In this document: positions 34,801 to 45,000 of the stretch, one piece after another
Layout: every line of letters starts with the position of its first letter
Numbering within the stretch: position 1 is the first letter of the stretch
NCBI GenBank assembly: GCA_003117195.1
Contig: BDSI01000163.1
Location: 176,069 to 240,068, forward strand
Direction of reading: 5' to 3'
DNA length: 64,000 bases
From: Eudorina sp. 2006-703-Eu-15
Taxonomy: Eukaryota > Chlorophyta > Chlorophyceae > Chlamydomonadales > Volvocaceae
Translations under genes and position numbers: made by a program
Notes under the pieces: generated by a model
What the model saw: only the letters and a program-made list of their open reading frames with translations
Databases searched by the model: none
What the model was told of the DNA's origin: nothing

Positions 34801-35205
34801 AACACTCGTCATTGTGCACGACATACACCCGCAGGCATTCGTGAGGTGGGCGTGGCCAAGGAGGTCCGCAACCTGCTCTTGCGGGCCTCGGAAGCTGGGG
34901 CGCGCGCAGCGGAACACGCCGCCCCACCCTCGACATCTGACGGCGCCTCTGGGGCGGCCACCCTGGAGGCGCAGCACCAGCGGGCCCGGGAGGCTGCGGC
35001 GCGGGTGCTCCAGGAGGGCTTCGCGGCGCTTGGGCCGGAGGCTCGCAGTCTGGTGCGGCGCGCGGCTTCCACGGCGACGTCGCCGGCTGGGGAAGTGATG
35101 CTCCCGGAGCTGCTGGAGTACCAGGGGCCGGGGGACAGCCTGGTCACCGACCTGTTCAGTCTGGCGCGGAGCCTGGACGGCAGCGAGGATGTCCAGGACT
35201 GCTGA
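28847..35205 (+). CDS. Conserved-looking 688-residue protein of unknown function, 11 exons
   Basis: The exons are 28847-29031, 29353-29533, 29701-29817, 30028-30237, 30647-30763, 31039-31187, 32376-32634, 33032-33182, 33632-33804, 34187-34340 and 34835-35205 (stop TGA). Every junction is GT-AG with matching phase, and the sum is exactly 689 codons, strong support for one gene. The start context is GATATGGCG. I recognise no domain. Visible traits: an N-terminal segment GTWGFDLVGQLKRRFGIG; acidic, charged helices (SPRELKEEIEKGNIMLWK, AELNDEEREELFDYARKRI); a Tyr/Trp-rich segment (SLWDLYEYVENNPELKAMY); a YGGRDPYEVVEEESYARD segment; LNGVTWPRHFLEQ followed by a five-Gln run and an Asp-rich loop; a WKKGGSLWVTLEPEGDVVLQ strand pair; and a final Ala/Arg/Glu-rich helix ending in EDVQDC. 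There is no signal peptide or membrane helix. A plastid or mitochondrial leader is not obvious. It may be a green-algal lineage protein. Confidence 0.82.
30895..30952. repeat. 20-bp intronic repeat, three copies
   Basis: Three copies of TGACCCATGGGCCCAGGTCC follow one another in the intron between exons 5 and 6 of the 11-exon gene. Each contains the palindromes CCATGG and GGGCCC. Confidence 0.9.
31975..32345. repeat. Intronic CCCCTGCCC/CCCCGCTTCC minisatellite
   Basis: About fifteen degenerate units of 22-25 bp (core CACCCCCGCTTCCCTGCCCC) fill the end of the intron before exon 7 of the 11-exon gene. The tract runs almost to the acceptor at 32375 and so acts as an enlarged polypyrimidine region. 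Confidence 0.9.
34130..34168. repeat. CCTC microsatellite before exon 10
   Basis: About nine CCTC units lie just upstream of the acceptor used by exon 10 (34187). A matching GGGA run occurs downstream of the gene at 35249-35285. Confidence 0.9.
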
Positions 35206-37126
35206 GGGGCGGCCACAGGACGGCTTGAAGGGGGCCGGTCCCCGGGGAGGGAGGGAGGGAGGGAGGGAGGGAGGGAGGGAGGAAGGGAGGCGGCCGGGAG
35301 TGTGTCCGGCCGGAAGGGATGCAGGACCGGGGAGGGCCCGGGGAGGGTTGCGGAGTGGGGGGAATTTGGGGTCCAAGGGCGCCGAGGGCGCAGGCCTCAC
35401 AGGACTGCGCACTGCGCAGCGATGCGCGCGTGAGTGTGGGTGGAACCTAGGTGGGTGGAGGCGGGTTGCGGAGGTGGCGGCGTGGCCGCGTGGAAGGTCC
35501 GGGCGCGCCTGGCCCTTGCAGGGGGCTGTCAGTTGGGTGAGGTCGTGAGGAGGACCGGGTGGGCTCGCGGGGGGCAGTGCCGGCAGGCTGTGGTCTGGCG
35601 ATGGTCGTTGTTTTTGTGGGTGTGGGTGTGGCGGGCAGCGGGCGGGCGACGTTGAACCTCAGTTGCTGAGGACGCGCAGTTCGCTACGTACACTGAATGC
35701 ACGCCGTTGCAAGGCTGGCCTTGTATGCCGCGATCTCCACGCTGAGCAGCGCGTCGTTGAGTGTGGTCCATGTGGCAGCGTGTTGGCTTACATACATTCC
35801 CGGTCCCTCCCGTCCGCGTCCCGTCCTCGTTGGCGAGGGGGCGGACGTCGGCATGCGCGTTGTTAGAGGGTCGCGTGCCCACTGCCGGCACAGCAAGCAC
35901 GTCCTCAGGCGAACCCACGCGGTGAAGTAACATTTCAACCGAAAGATTCAACAGAAGTTCAACCGAATTCAACGTCCCAAGTCATGAGGACTACAACGAG
36001 CACCTGTACACAGGTGTACACGCACACAGCTACCTCTGGTGATCCCGGCATGCGGGCCGCCTCGCACGAAGGTGCACTGGCGCCTGTCTCACGTGAAGTG
36101 TCAAGACCGAACCATGACATATTAATCAACTCCAACTAGAGGACCTAACGTATTCTTTTTTTCGTTTCGATATGGACGCTTTAGTATGTCCGCATGCGGC
36201 TGCACTACCTGGATGAGCTAAGCAAGGGAAAAAGGCAGGCGAGATTGCACGCCGAGCTCCACTCCTCGAGTTCCCCCTCGCCAGCCGGCCGTCCCGGCCG
36301 TCCGACGCAAAGCGATGTGGCGCAGGAACCCCGAACAGGCACAATGCACCCCGCTCCGCCCCGGCCGTATATCTTCCGTTGGATGAATGGATGGATTGGC
36401 GGACAGCTCGAGGATATCACACCGGACAAACACGCGGAAAGAGACAAGACGTGAGAGAGGAAAGAGACACTAAGCAAGCAAGCAACGCTTACGGTCGCTC
36501 CAAAAAGAAAAAATCCGCAAGGGTGGTGATCACTAAGTACGGAATTCCAGGGAGTGAGTCAGCGCCGCAAACCCCCATTCTTGTTCTAGGCAGGCAGGTG
36601 TCAGGGCAGCGCACAGGTTGGGCCAACGTGAATAGCTAGTCCGACGCGACGCATCCCTTTCCAGCATCAAACACGGCGTCTCGAACCTAATCCTCCCGCC
36701 TGAATACCACCACCGCATCATAAATATGTCTGGTTGTGCGACAGCATCAGGCCCCAGCACCTGATCAATACAATATCAACTCGCCAGCACGAGATGCAGG
36801 ACAGTATCGGGGCCCCTGGGATGCCCAACAACAACTCCTTCCTCTGATCGTATGATGAGTCATGCAACCGCCGCCGTACATTTCCGCTGCCGTCAATGGT
36901 CCGCTGTCAACCCCGCAACGCTGCGAGCCAGGTGGACGAGCTTCACACACTGCACATAAAGGGTTCGAAGACAGAGACCTGACCCTCTCAACTCCAACAA
37001 TCCTGCGGCATCCCTCAACACGTCAACAGGGATGCAAGAAGAGGGATGCAAGACACGTCACGAGCTTCACACATGCTGACACAACCTCCGCTACAATCAG
37101 AACCGTGATAAGCACCACCGACTCCT
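35206..37126. other. Intergenic stretch between convergent genes
   Basis: The left part is the 3' flank of the 11-exon gene, including the GGGA run at 35249-35285 and a TGTACACAGGTGTACAC near 36005. No coding frame has family signal. Confidence 0.55.
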
Positions 37127-38386
37127 TCACACGCAGGCCTCCCCGTACGGCGGGTCAAACAGCGCCTGCGTCACTACCAGCCACACCATATGCGACAGCG
37201 GCGGCAGCAGCTCCACGTCATGGGGAGCCACCGCGACCTGCAATGAACGCACGTCCGCGCTGCCCCGCCGCAAGAACTTCACTGCCGCCGCCGCCGCCGC
37301 CGCCGCTTCGAGCTCCATCTGGACCTCCACCTCGTGCTCCCACCCGTCGCACTCCACCACCCGCAGTGGAGGGTACTCCAGGATGTCGACAGCCTCGACC
37401 TCGACATCGGCCACAGGTTCGTCGGCCCCCGCGATGCGGACCAGGGGGCTGCACACCCCCCGTGGTGAGACCTGGGCTTCCGGGGTGGGGCAGCGAGGTG
37501 AGTCGTCGCAGCACCACTGCAGCGTCTCCAGCGGCTCCGGCCCCATGTCGCTGCCATTGCTGCTGACGCCGATGCTGCTGCAGCTGCTCTGTGCGTCCCA
37601 CGACCGACTGTGGCTGAGGCCGCTTTCGTCGCTGCTGCACTCGTCCGCTGCTGCTGCTGATGCTGCTGCCCGGCAGTCTGACCCGGCGGGGCTGGGGAGG
37701 CTGCTGTCGGAGCCCAGGGCGGCAGCGCCTGATGGCGGGTCGCTGCCGCAGGCGGGTACCGCCACGGGACCGTCGCATTTCGAAGGCTCCAGCAGCGATT
37801 CGCCGTTGCGGACGAGCCGGCCAGGCAGCCTCGCAAGGCCGTCATCCTGCTGCTGCTGCTGCTGGTCGGGTCCCGAGTGGCCCCAGAGCGCAGTCGGTTC
37901 AGCGGGTGATACGGTCGCCTCTGGGCGTTCACCCTTCAGCCAGGCTGAGAAGAAGCCCGCGGCGCCCAGCGGCCGGTGTATGTCTGAGCTGCCGGTTCCA
38001 ATGTCATCGACAAAGATGCTGAGATTCGTGTCCAGGGGAGAATGCACGGGAAGCGACAGAAGGGAAAGGGGCGCTGCGGCCATCCATGGCGTGGCCTCGA
38101 CGGACGCATCGTTCCAGCCGCAAGAGTTGACCAGGTCGCCGTCAAGTTTTGACGCTCTGGGACGAAAGGAGTGATTTGGATGTGGAATGGGCAGCATTAT
38201 AGGCGTTGAGCTTTCAGACTGGGCCCCGCTGTCTTGACCTGGCCGCCCAGCTAAACATGACTGCACCTCGCGACTTCCGATGGATCCGACGAGGACATCT
38301 GCTAATAAAATGGTGTCACTCGATGACGTTCTTCTGCTGCTCAACTCTGTCTCATCGGCAGCGGCCGCGCCCCAGGTGAGCGACAT
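37127..38386 (-). CDS. Hypothetical 419-residue protein, intronless ORF
   Basis: An uninterrupted minus-strand frame runs from ATG 38386 to TGA 37127-37129. The protein is low in complexity, with Ser/Asp-rich and Gln-rich (QQQQQQ) segments and a poly-Ala run before VKFLRRGSADVR. It ends with a hydrophobic segment, SHMVWLVVTQALFDPPYG. A more ordered patch reads VEAVDILEYPPLRVVECDGWEHEVEV. No known domain is recognised. In GC-rich algal DNA a 419-codon frame can arise by chance. The balanced amino-acid choice, the ATG start and the sharp drop in GC just upstream (consistent with a gene edge) favour a real gene, or the last exon of one. Confidence 0.5.
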   Translation of the reverse strand: MSLTWGAAAADETELSSRRTSSSDTILLADVLVGSIGSREVQSCLAGRPGQDSGAQSESSTPIMLPIPHPNHSFRPRASKLDGDLVNSCGWNDASVEATPWMAAAPLSLLSLPVHSPLDTNLSIFVDDIGTGSSDIHRPLGAAGFFSAWLKGERPEATVSPAEPTALWGHSGPDQQQQQQDDGLARLPGRLVRNGESLLEPSKCDGPVAVPACGSDPPSGAAALGSDSSLPSPAGSDCRAAASAAAADECSSDESGLSHSRSWDAQSSCSSIGVSSNGSDMGPEPLETLQWCCDDSPRCPTPEAQVSPRGVCSPLVRIAGADEPVADVEVEAVDILEYPPLRVVECDGWEHEVEVQMELEAAAAAAAAVKFLRRGSADVRSLQVAVAPHDVELLPPLSHMVWLVVTQALFDPPYGEACV

Positions 38387-39912
38387 CGAGACGGACTTAG
38401 TAAACCCGCCTTCAACCGATGTATGACGCCGTTCCTGAGGAATTCACCAGTAGGCAATCAAGTTGATGGAGGTCCCCTCGGCTCCTGTAGATAAGGGGTG
38501 AGGACACGATTGAAATTGTCACAACTACCAATTAAGTTTCGACAGCCTAAACCTAAACAATGCCAACAAAATTTTAAGAGTATTTCTCTTGACGATAGGC
38601 TATATCAAGATAGCCTGTCGGGTGGGACCTTTGGGTTCCTTTGTTGACGTCCAGGTCGCAGAGGCACAAACGGGCACAAAACTCAACACTCCTACCGGTG
38701 ACCCAGCATTAGGCATACGCGATCATATTCACCTACTCGTGTCACGATAGATGGTGTGTGCGCTTTTCGTTCGACCCGACGCGACCGTCGCTAAGGAGTT
38801 ATCAAAAGATTGTTGAAGTTAGGCCCGAACTTATCCATCAGTATCAATCATAATAAAGTACCAGATTAATTGACAGTGTCACGATTTCGCGGAACTGCTT
38901 GACGTGAGAAGACCGAGTTAGTAACTCCCGTACGACGCGTCCGCAGTCTTGGCTGGGCACGCTAAATCTGCACTGCGCCAATTTCTCCCTGACATAATAT
39001 TGTAACTAAACAACTATTTAATGCTTCGTTTAGCATAGCGTGAGTCGTGTAATAACCGCCAAAATTCCTTTCGCCCCGCCAGCCATCCATCGGCTTTGCT
39101 ATACGGTACTTGATTTTGATCGCTAAAGTATGGGTAATCGCATAGCGCACGTACCGAATTTTGCATGGGGAGTTACTGCGGATGGGCGCGCTGTAGGGTG
39201 AGGTCTCATGGTAATGGCAAGTTATGACACAACTTTAAATTGGTTGATTCGGGGGGGGGCACATTCGAAGAAGGCAGCACAATGAACATAGGGGCGATGA
39301 GTGTCGGCGTCCGCTCCTCTGCCGTCACTGTTGGCGCTTTGGCCCCTCAATTTCGTACGCAACACGGTACCTCCTTCGATATGATAGGTACTGTTAATTA
39401 AAATAATATCTGTGCAGCCTCAGGCTCGACCTGCCGGCGCAAGGCTGTTAAAGCGGGTTAACGAGACAAGAGAAACCTTGTGTGCCGGGTTTGATACCAC
39501 TACCCGCGGAACTCAAGCCCGCTGCCAACCAAACCTACAACACATGTCGCTGCAAATCAAGTCACATGCTACGAGGTACCGACATACGGTACCTCGTAGA
39601 AGCGGCTGTACGCAGCCGCGTTCGCACCAGATGGTCGGATCCTGCGGGACCCTGTCGCGCCCTACGCGATGCCCTCCATGTGACATTGGCATACGAAACC
39701 GAATGCCAGCCAGTGCATCCCAAATCAGTGACATGGGACGATATTTCTACAACTCAATCTTGCAGCTCTGAAAACGAGTTCACACCTACGTCAGGCACTG
39801 TCAGGCTATACAACTGCTCCGCTGTCGTGATGCGTGGCCAGGAAGGGCTCTACCACACATCCCCTCAGTCGCCGTCGTGCAGGCAGCATCGCCGGCGCCT
39901 GCCGGTCCCGTA
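38387..39912. other. AT-rich island without genes
   Basis: Base composition drops clearly from about 38400 to 39420 compared with the rest of the window, and stop codons are dense in all frames. No ORF above about 120 codons has protein-like content. A poly-G run sits at about 39250. The LINE tail begins at the right edge. Confidence 0.65.
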
Positions 39913-42060
39913 TGAATGAATGAATGAATGTTACAGCGGACCCCAACGGGATCATCGGTGTATACCAGAGCAAGCCCCAGTAGGCCCCACCGCCAAGGCG
40001 GCAGGTCACCTCCACACCACAACGCCGCACCCAAAGAAAACACACCGGGCCATAACCCCAACCAGTCAGACACCGAAGCAAGCAGAGGCGCGCAGCGGGG
40101 CAACACTACCAAAGGGATAGGCACAGCAGCGGGCATAATCCCCAGAAGTGGATAAAGCCAAGCACAGGGGAGGTCGCCCACACAGGCACCCCATTACCCA
40201 GCTACCACCACCTCTGAGGCACCCAACGCAGCACCCTCTCGAGGTCTTGGAAGGCCCACGCCTGGCTCGTGACACTGCCCAGCGACCGCTAGTGGGGTAA
40301 CCCGCATCATAAGAAATAACTTGGCCAAAACACCAAAATGCCGAACGGGAGCCCAACCTCCACCCCAATCTGAGGGTAGGCCCGGTCCCCAACTTGAACC
40401 CCGGTTCGGAGAGCCCGACGATAAACAGACAGAGGGCGGGGAACCCGCGCCTCATCCTTCTTCAGGAGCAGGTCCCGCACATCGCAGGACCCCCCCCGCC
40501 ACTTTCAAGAAAGGGTGGAAAGGGCCCACTGAGCTCCAACCCCGTCTCGGGAGCCCCAACTGGGCGAACCCGTGAAGGCGCCCCCAAAAGTCAGCGATTG
40601 CGCGCCGCTCCCCTTGTTCTGCCAATATCGGTCCCGGCCGGATCGTCTGACCCTGACCAGGTGCTGACCGACGCAGGGTGGCCGCCATGAATCGGCGACC
40701 AGTCTCCATGGCCGCAATCGCGGCCAACACCACCACATCCCAAACAACTTGCTCCACGGGTGGCGGGGGTTCCGCCAGCCAGACCTGCGGCCTCCGTATC
40801 CGTGCCCCTAGGCGCGCTTCCAACTGACCCACCACCGCCTGGGCCACTCGGCATGACCAGAAATGGTGCTGTCGGGGTGTCTCTGACCCCCCGCCTTCCG
40901 CTGGGTATCCCCCGCATCCACACCGCGTCACCCTCGCGTGTCGCATATGGGAATTGCCCAACAACGGGACGCCATCGACTGTAAGGCGCCAAAAGGCCTC
41001 CTTATGCTCATTTTCCCACCGGATACTGAGCCAAAGGCGGCTCAGCAGCCCCTGGATCCGGGCGGCCGCCACCTGAGAAATCGGGTCGGTGGCTCCCAGT
41101 CCTACCGCCTCACAGGCAAACAGCAAGTGAGCCGCGCTGCGGCGTTCCGCCACCTCGGCTAGTTGCATCGCTGTCCCCACTCGAACAGAGTACTCGCTCA
41201 GGGCCACCTTCAACCCATTATTCAACCTCCAACCCATGCGATCGAGCAACATGGCCGTCACCTCCTCTTCCGTGGGCACATTCGCCCCCTGGACCCCGTT
41301 CGCTGGTGCCGCTAGGGCTGCTGCCACCCAGGCCGCTGGTAGCCTTACTTGAAGTTCTACCAGCCGCCGGTCTAATTCGGCCCATTGCCGCCAATCACCC
41401 CATCGCCCGGACCCCGCGGGGATACCCAGGCAATCTTGTACGAATGTCGCCCACGCCCGTGCGGCGCATCGTGCCATGCGGGCGGAGTCTATGTAGTTTG
41501 GCTCTGCCCAGCCGTCGGTTACCATCCGGAGCGTCTCCCCCACCCGGATTAGTTGTCCGACCGTTTGCAATCCGGTGTAGTCCACCAGGTCCGGGAACAC
41601 ATGCTCGAGGCCGGGGCGCCCCCCCTCGGGCAGTTCCTCCGGGAGTAGTGGGTTTCCCCACAGTGGTGCGTTCCAGCACCACGCCCCCGGCGCGAGCGGA
41701 TGGTCGGCGATGTCCACCACTCTCGGCAGGGCGGCTAGGGCTGTCACGACCCGCTGTACCTCGGGTTCTAGCCTTCGGATCCCTCTCCATGGACTGTCGG
41801 CCGTTGCCGTGAGCACCATGCACGGCTTCCATGCCGCTGAGGCGTCCGCTAGGATCGTGTCCACGACACGTTGCCAGGGGGCGTCCCGCTGGTGGCGGGT
41901 CCTCCTCATGTACCGCAGCGCTGTTGAGGCCCAGCGCGCTCGGATATGTTCCCGCAGCGGCAGCGCGCCGAATCCCCCCACCGCCGGGTGCCCAAGCAGC
42001 AGGCTACGTGGCACCCCAGTGGGCCGCCTCTCGGTGGCTTCGGGGCCCTGAAGTCAGTCA
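39913..42060 (-). mobile_element. 5'-truncated L1-type non-LTR retrotransposon
   Basis: The element reads on the minus strand. Its coding part (stop at 40452) is the C-terminal portion of a LINE ORF2. Downstream is a 3' UTR of about 500 bp, and the element ends in a short CATT-type tail (four copies of ATTC, 39912-39931 as read on the minus strand). Such 3' microsatellite tails replace poly-A in many algal LINEs. The 5' end near 42050 lacks the endonuclease and most of the reverse transcriptase, as expected for incomplete target-primed reverse transcription. I could not define target-site duplications. Confidence 0.75.
40452..42053 (-). pseudogene. LINE ORF2 C-terminal fragment with zf-RVT-like zinc knuckle
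   Basis: The minus-strand frame is open from just after an in-frame TGA at about 42054 to the stop at 40452, over 520 codons, with no ATG at its head (the first usable codon is GTG). It starts in a segment typical of the end of the RT/thumb region of L1-clade elements (LLGHPAVGGFGALPLREHI). It then has a long helical connection domain and a CxC...HxxxxC cluster (TRCGCGGYPAEG ... HHFWSC) matching the zf-RVT zinc-binding module near the end of plant and algal L1 ORF2. The FWRLTVDGVPLLGNSHMRH segment precedes the cluster as in those elements. The RT catalytic YxDD box is absent. I infer a dead, truncated copy whose frame is intact, so insertion should be fairly recent. Confidence 0.75.
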
Positions 42061-45000
42061 AGGTCATGGAGTCCGGAGTCGCGACGTGCTCCGGTCGGCC
42101 TTGCCCACCCCCCCCATTCGCCTTGGTTATCATGTTCCACGACTCGAACAGGTGGGGGGGTCGCTGCAAGCCTGCCCCCACACACCAACCCTTAACGTTT
42201 CCTTCCCGAAGCCTCCAGTTGCGGCTCCCGCGTCCCGACACTTCCCTGCGGCCCAGTGCATCCCTCACCCCTCTCTCCGGCACTCCGTCCCATCCCGTCG
42301 CTCTTCAATCCTTCCTACCCGCGCATACGGTACTTGTCATCATCATCGTTGCCGCTCGAACACCTCCACCGTCAGCCTGGTGGCCCGGGTCGTGCCCCCT
42401 GGCGGTGGCCCCGAACCTGGGCCCGCCCCCTCCGTCACCGTCTCCATCTCCACCTCTGTCCATCCGTTGAAATCTGCTGTGGTGTGTGTTCGATGTTCGC
42501 TGTGTTTACGTGTAGTTGTTGGATTTTGGGTTCATATTGAGCCTTCCGCTCTTTAAGGTGTTTTGCAACCGTTGCAAAGTGGACCCGTGTCCCGACTGGT
42601 GTTCCGGTTGAGAGACAGGACGGGCCCGACATAGTCGGTCAGTCGGTTGGTTGTTTGCTTAATATCCTTTCACGCCATGTGGTACTCTGATTCCGATAAC
42701 ACCTCTGCAAACCACTCATTGGCTGACAGACAAGCCACTTGGACGAGCAACTGCAACTGCAGCGGCAACGGGCAACCCCGCCGGACAGGATGGCATTGCC
42801 CCCGTACGACCCCTACCGCGGCACCGGGAACACTTCATGACCGCACTCCGCGACTCACTTCAACGGCCTCGCGAACCCGTGTTCAATCCCGCCCAAGCCC
42901 TCACACCTCGTGGTTCAGCTTGACCTCATGCCATTGAGTGAAGGCGTTGAGAAACACCGGGTTAATGTCTTTTGTATCAGCGTGCATGACTCGTTACTGT
43001 TACATCGGACCAGCCTCCAACAGACCCGCTGCAGCAGCTTCTCCATCGCCTCCTCATGCGCAAACACTACTTGAACGCACACGCACAGGGCCGGGTAATC
43101 GCGGGGCACGTCAGCGGTTGTGTTGGGATCTTCCTGTGGGGCATTAGCCAAGGACAGTCACGAACCTAGATGTGGCCCGGGACCAGTGGTCCCACGGGTG
43201 ACGGCGACTACGACCCCTTGCTTGTCTCACAACCTCAGCGACTGAGATTTAGGAAGCCCGGGTTCCCTGCGCGAATGTCTGAGGGAGGAGCAATTTCGCT
43301 GTCCGCAACTGCGCGTTGCATGGGTGGGGCTGGTGACGACGGCCGCAGGGTGAATTTCAGTCCGAGGTGGGGGGTGGGTGCTTGGGAGCTGCACGGGAGC
43401 CGTGGCGACGAGCCTCGTGGGCACCGCGCAACGACAGAGCCTGAACTCCTTCAGCGGGGCCAGCCTGAGCGCCTCACCTGAATGGACATGAATGTCTTCA
43501 GTTCGTCCTGCGCTGTCTGCCACGTCTCAAAGCCTCGCAGGCATTGCGCACGTCATCCTGAGGCAGTTAAGGTTTTGACCTCGGGGTGAGTGCCGTAATA
43601 AAAGATATCCTTCATTGATGCTGGAATATTGCATTTGGTCAATTACCAGCTCACAAGTGGGAACAAACAGGGAACAAGCCAAGGGTACTTACCCAAGAAC
43701 AAACCTTTGTGACCGCCGCCTGCCACGACATTGATAGTCTTCATGGAGCTCCCATTCCAGACTCCCATTTATACATCCACTGCTGCACAAAGGCGGAGTC
43801 GAACAGCGTTGTCGAACAGTTGCGCAAGGATACAAATTTTGCACAGAGTTAGCAATGAGATTTGAGATTCTGTGCAACGCCAGTATTCCTATTGTTCAAA
43901 GTCAGTAGGTAGACGATGAATCTGCGCGCCGTACGGATTCATTATATTACTGAATTCAAAATGCTTCCTCCTTGCGCCAACTGAAGCCAGTTCCTTATGT
44001 TTGCAGAGCCCACTTGGATGCGTTTGAAATGTATACGAAAAGATACAGTTACACTCCGGGCGGGGTATAGGACTTTTGGGCGGCAGGAACTTTCCGACCG
44101 CGCCGACGACAATCGCAGCGAAGCGCCTGGATGCGGATATCAGGGTGTTATTTGCCGCCATCGTTCCTGTGCACCTGCCGCACGCTGCTGTGGCTCAGCG
44201 AACAGGCGTTTCTTCACGCTGCGGGTCGTCCGGTGGCAGCTGCCCGGGCTGCGGTGGCTGCGGATGCAGCTGCTGCGGCCGCCGCAGCCCGATGACAATC
44301 TCCACCTGCTCCACAACAGCTGGATCCCGTCGCGCAAGGGCCTTGTGCGCCGTGTCCGGAATCGCAGCGGCGAGTGCAAGGGGCGGGGAATGCAGCAGCC
44401 GCTACATGTGACATGTCCTTCCGCGGCCACGACTTCACCGGCACTGGGCTTGTCGCAATCTCCTGCCAGCCCCCAGGGCCCGCGAGCTGACCCGTGAGGT
44501 GGACGAGTGTGGGAGGGCCCTCGACAAGCATCTGGTCGGGGGGACGATGGAGTTGCGGACCGCAGAGCCGTACTCCCGTCGCGGGCCCCTCAGCGCGCTC
44601 GCCGTGGCGGCGGTGGCTGGTGCAGGCGTGCAGCAGCGCTCTGGCCTGGCAACGGTGGCAGCAGCGGCGGCAGCAGCGGTGGCAGCAGCGGTGGCAGCAG
44701 CGAGGGCGCAGGTGGACTTTCGGCGGTAGAGTTGGACGGCATGCACCCTGGCTACATCCGCAGACTGGGTCCTGGTGGCTACGGAGGGCACACGGCAGGT
44801 GCGAGGGAGACTATGCGGAGTGCGGGGAAAGGCAGGGTGGCGGGCACCGGATAATTAAAAAATCGCACGGCTCCGTACGTTGTAGTATCCTGCCAGCGAG
44901 TAATGGCTTGGTTTGGCGCTTGGGGGTAATTCGCTGGTACCGTTGCACATCAGACCGGTGCACCTCTGGGCACTTAACATCCCGGTAACTGGGCCACATC

